Source: Priapulus caudatus
Lineage: Eukaryota; Priapulida; Priapulimorpha; Priapulimorphida; Priapulidae
NCBI RefSeq assembly: GCF_000485595.1
Contig: NW_014577474.1
Location: 105,078 to 141,407, forward strand
Direction: 5' to 3'
Length of the DNA: 36,330 bases
How positions within the stretch are numbered: the stretch's first letter is position 1; the number at the start of each line of letters is the position of its first letter. Below, in pieces: positions 1 through 11,800 of the stretch. Made by a program: the position numbers and the translations under genes. Below the pieces are notes generated by a model, which worked only from the letters and a program-made list of their open reading frames with translations, did not search any database and had not been told where the DNA came from.

Positions 1-572
1 GCTCCATATGATAGTTAGTACACGTTCCTACCCGTCATAGCATAGCGTATGCGGCGGGAGTGGGCGGGATCTATTTTTATCCTCCAATCACAGGTCGGAG
101 CAATTCCTCTGTTTAGACGCATGTCTGCTGCAGGCATTGCCGCCTGCTGCAGTCAATGTACGCGGGCTATAGTACTAGAGCTAGCTAAATATATTATGAT
201 CAAGTTGTCATGCTGTATACTAGTAGATTTTAGTGGTGGTACCCAGGGCCTGTTTTATAGCTGTGTGATGACGTTGCAGATGTGTCTGCATATGTTATTG
301 TTCGTATAGTACTTTTTTTTCCTGTGTGCCTCGTGTGCAAAGTTTACACACCTAAAAAAAAAAAAAAAAACCACATGAATGTTGTACAGCAGTCATTGAT
401 GTAAGACACGGAATATTAATGTCCGTAATATTTACACACGAGATTTGCAGAATGACTCAGCATCTGCTTGTTCAAACTTGGATGCAGTATTTTAAATACG
501 CATGATTCTGGTGTATTCCGTGTCTGATTGGTTAATATTGCAATCTGTTAAAAAAGTTGCATGGTCAGGGTC
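1..572. other. No gene recognised; contains poly(A) tract
   Basis: No convincing coding exon on either strand. The only distinct feature is an A-run at about 353-370. The short open frames here resemble no family I know. Confidence 0.4.
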
Positions 573-632
573 TAATATTATCAAGGGTACATAATAGCTA
601 GGAGATCTCCTATTATGTACTCTTGATATTAT
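573..632. repeat. Short foldback hairpin (ATTATCAAG family)
   Basis: Near-perfect inverted repeat. The left arm 573-597 reads toward ...GTACATAATAG and the right arm 609-632 is its complement with one or two mismatches; the centre holds the 10-bp palindrome GGAGATCTCC. The hairpin at 10780-10852 is related, with the same ATTAYCAAG...CATAATAG arrangement. Confidence 0.75.
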
Positions 633-763
633 ACTATTGTAATATCGATATAGTTATGAATTATGATGTTATAATATTATTTTTCCCAATACATTCATAA
701 AATGATGGTACATTCTGAATATGTTGAAGCTAGAGTCTAGAGTGACCTTAGATTAACGCCCGT

Positions 764-903
764 AGGGTCTATATGTCTCCCTGACCTCTGTTTGACCTGG
801 CTCGTTTAGCTATTTCTGACTAACCCTAACCCTAACCCTATATATATTAGTCAGAAATAGCTAAACGAGCCAGGTCAAACAGAGGTCAGGGAGACATAGA
901 CCT
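764..903. repeat. Foldback element with telomeric repeats in the loop
   Basis: Inverted repeat with arms of about 55-59 bp (764-822 and 848-903) that match almost completely apart from a 2-bp indel. The 25-bp loop is three CCCTAA telomere units plus TATATA. The ends read AGGGTCTAT...ATAGACCT and match the ends of the unrelated-bodied foldback at 5097-5388, so the two look like one family sharing termini and telomeric cargo. Confidence 0.85.
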
Positions 904-1220
904 TATCTGCGAGATTAACAGATCCACTATGAAGCTCACCATACACAGTGCTACAGTAAGTGTGCAGTAACGAAGCCACTATAGTCAGTCTGATTGTTTT
1001 GTGTCAACAATTTTGGTGGCAAGCGCTGTAAAAGCGATATAGTGCAATAAGTAAAAGTGTGATAACCTAAGAGCCCAAGGTTCTATGACAGCAGAGAATA
1101 TTTACGTGACACTAACAGTGGGAGTTCATAAAATAAAAGAGAATTCCAATTTACTATACGATTACACTAAGTAAAAATAGTTTGAACTCAGCTTATTTAC
1201 TGTTTAACATGTATCGCTTT

Positions 1221-2013
1221 TAGCTCACCTTGACATCGTCAAGCTGAGCTATTGCCATTGGTCGTCGTCCGTCGTACGTACGTCCGTCCGTCCGTCCATC
1301 AACATTTGGCTACGGTCAACGATAACTCAGGAACCGTTTGACCCACATGTTTGAAATTGGGTATAGTTGTTACTGCTATGCTCCAATAATAGACGTTCTA
1401 TTTTGGAGCACGCCAGTCGACGTACTTTCGAGCCACGGCAATCTTTTGGCAAAAATGGGAATTGCCATTAGTCAGTTCAGGTTCAACGGATTTTGCTCAT
1501 TTTTGGTATGTGAATGAATAAGGGCTAGGGGTTTTGATATAAGAAAAAAAAATTATGCAAATTAGGTAGGGTTTGGCAATTATATAGCATATTATATAGA
1601 CATGCAGATAACAAACAGTCTGTGGTGTCACACGCGTCTGGTTCGTATTACAAGATTTCATTGACAATATCTTTAATGCAAAATTCCTGCTATGAACATA
1701 TTAAGATTTATACTATTATTATTATATTATTATTATTATGATTAAATGATTTATGCTAAGAAACATCAAAGCAGGTATAGCGTCATCTACCGTCACAAAT
1801 TGTGATTCATTTTGGTTTATAAATTATTTATTATTTTCACATAAAAAATTACACATATAATTATCAAGAGCATATAATGGGAGTTATCCCATATATACTC
1901 TTCGTTTCTATAATGTACGTCGATGGTTGCTCAATTAAAACTGACTTCTTCTCACTGACTCATTTGTGTCCTTTTTTGTGGTGAGCTACATGCAGTGTCA
2001 TTGACACTTTCAT
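1221..2013. repeat. Dispersed repeat, copy A (CGTCCGTC-bearing)
   Basis: Begins TAGCTCACCTTGACATCGTC, continues with a CGTCCGTC microsatellite (about 1266-1297) and a conserved body (AACGATAACTCAGGAACCG and onwards to about 1585). It appears to end at GTGAGCTA followed by GTGTCATTGACACTTTCATT. Copy B at 3138-4087 has the same start, body and end. The start TAGCTCACC and the terminal GGTGAGCTA-like sequence are inverse to each other, suggesting short terminal inverted repeats. No coding potential; probably a non-autonomous DNA element. Confidence 0.7.
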
Positions 2014-2109
2014 TATAAATGTCGTGATATGAATGCTGCATATTGTATAATGGGCTATTTTACTGTGATTCTCCAATACATCAACTTATGGGATTCACCA
2101 ATACACCAG

Positions 2110-2350
2110 GGAATTGTTACAACCCCATCTCTTCTCCTGTCTAACCCTTTCCAACTTTTTTCACTTCCATCTTCTCCCCATCCCTTCTCCTTTTCCATCA
2201 CATTCGCATTATTGCCACCTTCCTAGCCCTTCTTTATCTTCCTTTTATCTTTTCATTATCACTTCTCAACAACTACCCTTTCGACCCTAGGAATCTCCAA
2301 CCCTCTCCACCTTCTTCTCCCTAGTTACCTTCTCTCCACCCTTTTCCCCT
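2110..2350. repeat. Pyrimidine-rich tract
   Basis: Low-complexity C/T-rich stretch upstream of the DsbA-like gene. It gives an open frame of biased composition (Pro/Ser/Leu/Phe) that I regard as spurious. Confidence 0.6.
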
Positions 2351-2794
2351 CTTCCAAACTTTGACAACGTGTGAATATGTTTTTTAATGGATGGAACCCC
2401 CAGTCAATATGTGCATTGATCAAGAAAGAACATACAGAATACATATATATATGTACAGAAGTCTGGTGTGACATTACTAAAAATACGGGGCAATTATGTA
2501 CTTTTTATGTCTTGCTTTGTTACAAATCAACCTAGCTATAGCATTATTCACCCAATAGGAAAGCATATAGCATAGTGTAATCACCAGTTATTGTTTATTT
2601 ATTGCTATTCGCATAGGTGGTGAGCAGCCTGTAGTATATCTCTGCATGCATGTACGGCCAACTCAACGGGTATGCAGTTAGGGTATAATCTTGCAGAGGT
2701 TGAATTAGTAAATTGAGGTAAGAAACATCATGCATAGATTTGTAACTGCAATTCAAAATGATTTCGTTTGAACTTTTGTTTGCATAGGTGAAAA

Positions 2795-2893
2795 ATGGCA
2801 GCAAGAGAAATCATTGAAGTCACCGTTGTCAGTGACATTTTGTGACCCTGGTGTTGGGTCGGGAAGAGAAAACTGGAGCAAGCCATCGAAGAG
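2795..2893 (+). CDS. DsbA-like selenoprotein, exon 1 (start and U-P-W-C active site)
   Basis: ATG at 2795 in good context (A at -3, G at +4). A consensus acceptor TTTGCATAG ends at 2788, so a 5' UTR exon may lie further upstream. The exon encodes MAAREIIEVTVVSDIL, then TGA (residue 17), then PWCWVGKRKLEQAIEE, and ends in phase 0 at the donor GAG|GTAGGT (2894). In DsbA-family proteins this strand is followed by C-P-W-C, so TGA falls exactly on the N-terminal, nucleophilic Cys while the resolving Cys20 is kept. Residues after the TGA match the family as well as those before it, which is not expected of a true terminator. Confidence 0.85.
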
Positions 2894-5800
2894 GTAGGTC
2901 TACGCGAATAAATTTGCAGCCAGCTGATCGTTAGAACACCTCGTTATGTGGTCTGTGTAATTTCTTCTCACATTACAGAATATTGCTTTTGTTATCAACC
3001 ATCATTATCTATCAGCTGGCTTGTAATGTGACAAAAGTGCCTGCAAGTGATTTTTGTAGAGATGTCTGACAATCTTAAATTGACTATGTCACGAATTTTC
3101 TATGCCTGTATATTTGTAAAATGTTTGGTGCAATTTTTAGCTCACATTGACATCGTCAAGATGAGCTATTGCCATGGGGCGTTGTCCGTCGTCCGTCTGT
3201 CCGTCCGTCCGTCCGTCAACATTTGTCTACGGTCAACGATAACTTGAGAACCGTTTGACCCACATGTTTCAAATTGCATACAGTTGTTACTCCTATGAGA
3301 GAGATGTGAACGTCGTATTTTGGCGCACGCCAGTTGACCTACTTTCGAGTCACGCCCACTTTTTGGCAAACATGGAAATGGCCATAAGTCAGTTCAGGTT
3401 CAACGGATTTTGGTCATTTTTGGTATGTGAATGAATGACTGGCCCAAAACATATCACAGGGGTTTTTTAATTTTTTTAAATTATGCAAATTAGGTAGATT
3501 TTGGCAATTTCACTATGCATTTCAGTGTCTGCCTACGGTCAACGATAACTCAAGAACCGTTTGACCCACATGTTTCAAATTGCATACAGTTGTTACTCCT
3601 ATGGGAGAGATTTGAAGATTCTATTTTGGAGCACGCCAGTCGACCTACTTTCGAGCCACGCCCACATTTTGGCAAAAATGAAAATGGCCATCTAATTCAT
3701 TCGATTTTGTTAAATTTTCCTACCTACCTACCTACCTAATCATACCTACGTGTAATATTGTGTTTTAGATTCTTCGTTACAGTAATTTGACTGGAATATT
3801 TTATTCGCTTTTTTTGCGCGCGATATTGCGAAAACCAAAATGGCGATCATTTAGGCGTAGCGCCAATCCCTGCGCCCAGATTTCAGACTTTCAGATCTGA
3901 AACATTTATTTTCGCATCAAAACTAAACCTGAAACAAAACAGTGAAATTTCTCTTAGTATAAAATGGAATAAGGACATTTGATCACATTTCAGTCCGTCA
4001 TAAATGAAACACTTGCCAAATTTTAAATATCATCTCCCTCTTCTATCACACCCAAGGTGAGTTATAGTGTCATTGACACTTTCATTAACATAAAAAGTGA
4101 GTACTAACGGCACTAAATGTATCCTCAAATTCTTACCTGATGAGATTGTTTCTCAACTAGTTAAAAATCCAAAAAAACTAGGCGATTTGATATATTGATC
4201 ACGACATTAAATGCTTGCTATGGGCTATGTATGATTCACGAGTGTTTGTTCACATCGAACGGAATATCAAAATAAGAAGTAAAATGCAGCAATTTAACCA
4301 TGAAAAGTGAACAGAATCACTTACATTTTGTGAAAAAGTGGACATAATTTTTTTACTTTTGTTATTTATGGTGACGTAATCACTTTAATTGATTGACCAC
4401 TCCTAAATATTCAGTCTATATCTAACTAGGTGAAAGCCAAGTTCGATGTGCATGTCCGATGGGATCCATTTCTTCTCCGACCACAAATGCCGAGAGAGGG
4501 TATTCGAAAGCCTCCAGAGACGCCAGAGAATCCCAGGTCGGTTGGCACTGACTAAGCATGTTCACACTGTTATCTGTTATATTATGATGACCATGTTCTA
4601 ATTCGAATTCGATCAGTTTCCACAGAGCAGAGCAGGCCTGTTGCAGCAGGTGATTTGGGATGTTAGGCTTCTTCCTCATCTTTCCCTGCATAAATATAAT
4701 GAAAACCCTCTGTAACTGGAGAACCTCTCTAACACTAATGTAAGACTGGTATTCGTTGTTCTTCGTACACGTCGGTCAGTGAGCGTAGACAGTGATGGTC
4801 GAAGACGTCTTGTATATTATAGACGGCTTTATTTTAATACATATATATACGACATCCACACGCACCCTACCAACGCGGGTGCCACGCCTGGACTCCCCGG
4901 CCTTCTCGATTCTCCTTTTCGCTTATCTCCCGACCTGGCATCTCATGTCGTGACGTCACTCGCTCATTGTCCAGTGAGCATATGACGTGCCGTATTGATT
5001 GGATAATTATGCTGGCAATGACAATGACTCATATTATTGCATCATCTCCCCTGCTATTGCGCAATACTTTACAGTGCCACACTAACTAATGCTCATAGGG
5101 TCTATGTCCCCCAGGGTACTGCCGGAACGTACCCTGGTCACGGTCCGGTATACCGGAACGTATCCTGGTAACTATCTGATATGGTTAGGGTTAGGGTTAG
5201 GGAGTAAGCGCATAGGAACGATCTCCCTAGACTCGTTAGTGGAGTAGGCGAGGTACGGTCCGGCATATTAGATAATACCAGCAGAGCATATAAATGTTGA
5301 TTTATATGCTCTGGTACCAGGGTACGTTCCGGTATACCGGACCGTACCCAGAGTACGTTCCGGCAGTACCCTGGGGGACATAGACCCTCTCAGCCTAACT
5401 AATAGAGTAGGCGGGGTAGCATTCCAGGTTGTAAGTGCAAAAAAGGATACCACACCTTTAATAGGATAGACGGAGCAATATGAAAATGTGCCAAATGTGC
5501 TCACTTGTGCATTTCACCTTGCAGGGTGGAAAGCAGGTTGAAAGAGGCAGGAGTAGTGTGGCATTGTCTTCACTGGCAAGTGTGACGCATATCCGAATAC
5601 TCTACAGGCACACGCACTGGTAGAGTATACACTTAAATGGCATGGATGGCAGAAGCAGAATGAGATGCAAGAGCTGATATTTAAGGTAGGCATGGATTTT
5701 GTGCATCTGTGATCCACTGTAGCCAATGAAATTCAACACCATTTATGCAGATTCTTTCTGACTAAGATAAGAATTTCACGTGTTGCATTCATGAACTACC

Positions 5801-8800
5801 GAACACCGACTCCAAAGCAGTAAACATTTTTATTTTTAGGAACAATTGTATGAATGCCAACTCCCGAAGTCAAGGTTAGCGCTTCCATGTACCTGTAAAA
5901 TTATATAGTTTATTTTCAATTTTTATAAATAAAGGCTGCATTTGTACAGTTTACAACGCCATCTAGAGATACATGATACAAGATTGCGTGGACAGCTTTG
6001 CTGTTGATCCTAAGCGCTGCGCGGGGGATGAGACGCGCAGTTCGCGCGGGATATGCGCACGCGACCGCAGCGGATTTCAAGTATGAAGCGGCTGTCCGCA
6101 GTGGAGACGTGCCGCCAAATTCGAGGCCGGCGCACGTCTCCACAGCGGTCAGGGATCGGTCTGTAGTTTTAGAAGATGACAATGATTATATATGGACGAT
6201 ATTCTAGGAATTGGAGTTTATAAACAGTAACAAAAATCGCTCAGTCATGCTCCAGATTAGCTGAATCAAAAAGATTAGAATTTAATATGAACAAAACAAA
6301 TACAATGGTAATAAATTCACAAAAAAGAAAGGATAGAGAAGGAGATATTAATAGGCAACAAGTAATCAAAAAATGCACCAAATATTCATACCTGGGGATT
6401 TAATTAATGATATAGGAGGTTATAACGATATATGATAAGAGTCTGAACTGAAAAATGTAGGTTCATGATGAGGAAATATTATCATGGGCAGAAGAGCAAA
6501 ATTATGGAAATCATACTATAGAAGCAAGAGTGAAATTATACGAATGCACAGTTTTACCTTCCTTCCTAAATAACAGTGAAAATGGACTTAAGGAAGAAGT
6601 AAAAATGTTGGAGGATTTCTAAAATGAGTCCCTGCGCAAAATAATAATCACGCAGAAAACGCAGAAAAAATCTAACCGAAAGGGCATTGAAAAGACGATG
6701 AAAACTCCAAGGAAAGATACGGAGAAATCAGTAAAATACATATAGTTTCTATACGTAAATCGTGGTAATACATTAAAAACGGCATTATTATTGAAAAATC
6801 CCCATATTTTACTTATAAAACATCAAGAGATAGCGCTGTCCTGTAAAACATTGCAAATGCATCGCTAGACTGGTACGCGGTCGACAGTTCCACACGCTAC
6901 ACTAACAGCCGTCAGTGTAGTGAGCATACTTGCCGGAGTGAAGGTGGCGAACGGGTAGCCAGTCTAGCATCGCCGGGCATTTCATTATTTACGAAAAGTA
7001 AACACAGTAGACCAGGAACTGGTCACGTCGGTGACGCCCCATCATGCCCATCAACGAAGAAGTGGGGCTTATTCTGTTTACGGAGATGCGAAAAAAGCAA
7101 CAGAAGGACGCTAGCGCAGTGCGCTAAACAGCGTGTTATTTTCGTTTTGTGCCAAACTCTATCGTAGGAAAACCGTTCTAGCCTAGCAGGATGCCCCTAG
7201 TTCCTGAGATCGCGATTCGTTGCTCTAATGGTATTATACCTAAGAAGTTATAATAGAGCAGCGTGCGGCAGTAGACTGTGATTGGAAGACACAAAGTGTC
7301 CATCCTCGGCACGCCTCGCGCATCATGGCCGCATCACGTCTCAGACGAGACCGTGTGTACATGGATTGGCAGTTTGCGCAAAATGCCGTTTCCCCCACCG
7401 GCATGAGCCGGTTTAAAGCCGCGCACTTTCCGCGGGACTGGCGCGCACGCGACCCGGTGTGTGCTAATGTAGCAGTTCAGCGCGCGCCGCTATACGAATT
7501 CGCCGCGCCGAAGGAGGGGCGCGTCCCTCGCGCGCGAATCCGTTATTAGCGGGAAGACAACATCCCAGTTTCTCACACCTACACCGGCTCGGCTACGGCG
7601 GCGATTTGCTGTGCTGGCTGTGTGCTTGTGCGCGCTGCCGCGCAGGGGCGAGCTTATTTGTTGCTGCGGCCTGCCTTTGCCAGGCAGTATCTAGAGATTA
7701 GTACATGGTAAAAACTGGCACGCCACGCCACCACGTAGCTCGCGTATTCGTCCGGCCAGCGCAATATGTTTTTCAGCAAAACGGTTTATAACCATAAAGG
7801 CCCGCAAAGAAGCTATTAGCCGCCTATGTGATTGGTTGCTTTCGATTTGCTTTGCCATATGACAAGAGAACAAATAAAACCCATTTTATGCGTGTCGATT
7901 TGCTTCCCCAAAAGTTGAACCTGGCGTCTACTCGGGCCATGGCCCTAAATACGTTCGATTTTGGCAGTCACGTGGTATTTTTTTCAGTTACCCGGCGTCA
8001 ACCCGGGTGAGAATTGAAGTGCAGCGGCTCGCCGAGGTGCCTCACTTTGGGGGGGGCGAGTATCCACAATCCATTGCCAACATGCCACCAATGCATGGCC
8101 GACGAATATCATTACGGACAGTGCACCATGCCAATGAATGTAGCCAGTCGTGAATGGCTGCCGTGTGTTGCTCATAAGGACGGTGAGTGTGCATAGGTAG
8201 ATGTTTATTAGCTGAACATGCTCAATTCAGATTCATTTATTTTTGCCACTTTCATTCATTTGTACAGATAATTTCAGCATAGAAGGTTAAAAAGGAGCGA
8301 GACAAATAATAATATTTATAGAAGTTATCTCTCTATCTCAGCCGCCTCATGTCTTAGATTTCAGTTAATAATAAGATGGAATTGCTATTCTTTTTCTTGT
8401 CACTGGCATTCCATGATAATTCAACCTGGCGGCTAACCACAAAAACCTGTTCGTTATCTTCCCTAACCCAGAATGCGTTCTGAATTTCGTACCTAGGGGT
8501 TAACCCAGGTGGCTCTGTGGAAGCAGAATCAACGCACTATGTGGCAGAATGTTTGTTGTGGGTTTATGACGCTAATAAGTAGCGTTTCTGATGTAAGTTT
8601 CAAATGATAAAACATATCGTTTTTCCTCATTATTATAAACATATAATATCACGATAATATGCAATTCTTTCCTGCAAAAGTGTGTTATTTTTCATCTTCA
8701 ATCGTTAAGTTGATGAGAGGGTCTGGGGCTCGATCGTAGATATTGCGTAGCGAGGCGTATGCACGCACGTCGTATCGTGTGCGCGAGGATCGAGGAAGGA

Positions 8801-11800
8801 GCGGAAGCTTACGACCAGCTACTACTAGAGCTCGCACGCTACTATAGTTACTAGGGCCTACGCACATTTACTAGCAGCACTAATACGTACTCGTAACTCA
8901 GTTGACGCTAGTAGTTAGTATTAACTAAGTACGTTAGTAGTCGTAAGTAGTAGCTAGTGGTGTAAACCCTGAGGTCAGCTGAAACGTAAACTAATCGGAC
9001 CACGGCAACGAACGGATAAACAGAAATTCGGCAGCTATAACTTTAGTAAGCTAGGAGTTTAGCGACGGTCTGAGACCCTCTCATAGCTTAAGATTAAGCA
9101 TTGAAAAATAACATATATTGCACAAAGAATGCCAATGTATAGTAATATTAGTATGTTATAATAATGAGTAAAATATGTGTCTGTTCGATGAAAGACGATA
9201 CAGAAACTATAACGTTATCTATAGGCGGTTCATAAACCAAACAAACATTTGACGAAACGCCGTGTTATGGTTCTCGGTGTCTGAAGTGTGTTCTTGCAGG
9301 CCAAAGCAAGATGCGAGTTGGAAGAGAACGGCGGATGATATTGCGGTTAATGCACTGAAACTCATGTTGTTTTAAAGAAGAAGCATACTAAAAACTACTT
9401 ATAACCTCACTTTACAGAAAGTTCGGAAAGTTTTATGCGTAGATAATTGGGGGTCATTTTGGCTACAATATGGAGGCTGACATCTTGCCAAATTCCAGCC
9501 AATCAGAAGACCGGCCGCTAAAATCCTTCCTAAATCCTTTCCGTTTGGGAAAAACATTCGCCGCCGCGCCACGCCAGCGTAGCGTGCTCGCACGACGTGG
9601 GTTGCACGGGGGAGCGCGCGGGCGTACAGGAGGTTGCATCAAAACATGACGCACGCAGGCCAGGCGCCGTAACGGCGGCATGCATTTGCGATAGGCGATG
9701 TAACGGCCGCCGCACCCCCGTGCAGCGCGCGACGACACGTTCGTAAAAAGAAGGCTCGTGTGATAGGACCATAACGCTATACTCGGCACTATGAACGCCC
9801 GTTCAAGTCGCCGATTGAGCGGCCAACGAGCGAGCGCCGTCATCGCTGCATTGACAAGCCATGTTCTTGAGATTTCGTGTGTTAGGGTCACTTAGTCTTA
9901 GCATGAGGCGCGGCCCACCAGAAAAAAGGTGTAGGAGGGCCGTTGGGAGATGGCCTCCTGCCGTCCATCGCCGAAAATATCGGTTGCGATTGCGCCAGTT
10001 GTTCGCGTAGTGCGTTTTCAGAGCCCTGTCTCACATATCTCTCTTTAAGTGGCACAAAAAGGGGGCGCGTATTCGGCGTTGGGGCGCGGCTTCGGCCGGC
10101 GACCGTGCGTGCGCCAACCGGCCGCATCACGTCTAGTGGTGCTTCTTGTCAATTATTATAGACTTGCCATTATGCACCACAAAACATTTGTTGAAGTCAA
10201 GTTCTAGTTACACAGATCTGTTATTGGTGATACCATAAATGGGTGCATGGAAACTTGCCTTTTAACAGCTATTATTTCTATTACACGATTATGGATATTA
10301 CTAGTTTCAAGTTTTAATTCATTTAAATTTTTTGTAAAACTTCATAATTTTAGCGCACGTACCTCTACTCAACTTAGAATTGATTCTGCTTCTGGCATGC
10401 CCCTTCACAACATCATTTTATTTTGTGAGGAGTTCCCCAACTCTATACGCAGAGGCTCGATCGTCTCCCTGTAGAGTGTCATCGTAATCTGGGACGTGTG
10501 CTCGACTCTATATAGGTGGTGAACAACAATAGATGGCGTCCATAGGCAGCAGGCCTGAATAAGCATCGAACAGATATTAATTAAAAATACTCACACTGTT
10601 ACTTTGCTTACACAACATACACTTTATTCATGTTAAATAACTATAGATTCATGCTCTATGCTCCGCTCGAAACTTCGAAACCAAAAGAGGCATTTTCTAG
10701 AAACGAAATAGTGCAACGGTGAACAATTGCGGAGGCTTACTGTTGTACACCTATATGCACAGGCTAATATCCCTACTGAATATTACCAAGAGTCCATAAT
10801 AGAACATTTTCCATTATGGACTAAATTTTCTATTATGGATTCTTGATATCACCCGAGGTAAATAAACGACGTTTCTGGCTACGTTAGTTGCTTCGTGTCG
10901 GGGGACTAATATCGTAAGCGTTTTCAGTGACGTCATGCCACCTCTCGCTTACAGGGCTACTTCACCGACGGTATCTACCCAGGCACGGTAAACCTGGTGA
11001 AGCTGGCCGGCAGCTGCGGCCTCGACAAGTCCGCCGTGAAGAAGTACATCACCGACGCGCCGACACTGGAAGCTGTGCGCGAGAAGGCGCGTGACGCATC
11101 GCGGAAAGGCGTGTCAGGTAACGCGCGAGCGAGCGACGGGCGAAGATGACACGCGCATATAGATAATTGGTTCCACTGTGCGACGGAAGAATATTGTAGG
11201 AATGCGTGACGCCGCTCTCTGTCTGCTCTATACAAAAATTTATTATACAACATAAAAACAAAGAATTATATATAGCATTTATCATATTCTGGCACATCTG
11301 CCTTATGGTATCTGCTATATATATATATATATAGCATTTATCATATTCTGGCACATCTGCCTTATGGTATCTGCTATATATATATAGGGCCATGTACTGG
11401 TTTTCATAGGGCTGTATGCATGTGTACCAGTCACCTAATTACATGATATAGGCGTGAATACCATGCAGCATTTTGAGCGCATGACATAGTGGCATGATCA
11501 TGAAAGACAATATAAATATGATTTTAATCAAATCTACTTACTTTATCACAATTTGTTAGCTGTGTCCACCTATAGAAAATTTAATTTAGCTCCCGTGACA
11601 TTATTAATAGGTTTATACAATAAAAACCCTGTTTTTTTTCATGATAAGAAACTCATTTTCTTTTGATATATGACGCAGCACATTGAAAATCATTCCTTAT
11701 ATATCTGACAACTTAATGCTAGCTAATATAATCTTCCTGATAAGACCAGATTATTTCTATGATTGGCTGGTTAAACAGACTGAACAGACAATTAACCAGC

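Noticed and set aside
2843-2845. TGA simply as a nonsense mutation in a pseudogene
   Set aside because: Not excluded, but the location exactly at the catalytic Cys, intact splice sites in all exons and the downstream SECIS-like element make recoding the better reading. The exon 3 frame slip is the main argument left for decay.
4740-5090. Possible solo LTR or promoter-like segment with GTGACGTCA
   Set aside because: A CRE-like motif and a TATATATA stretch are present, but no matching second copy, TG...CA boundaries or target duplication were found.
4422-5726. Minus-strand open frames at 4422-4691 and 5514-5726
   Set aside because: They are antisense shadows of exons 2 and 3 of the DsbA-like gene, whose splice sites and protein similarity are on the plus strand.
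9463-9891. 142-codon minus-strand open frame in GC-rich repeat
   Set aside because: CpG-driven Arg/Pro/Ala-rich composition, overlapping frames all equally open, no recognisable family; collinear copy at 16.4-16.9 kb does not keep the frame.
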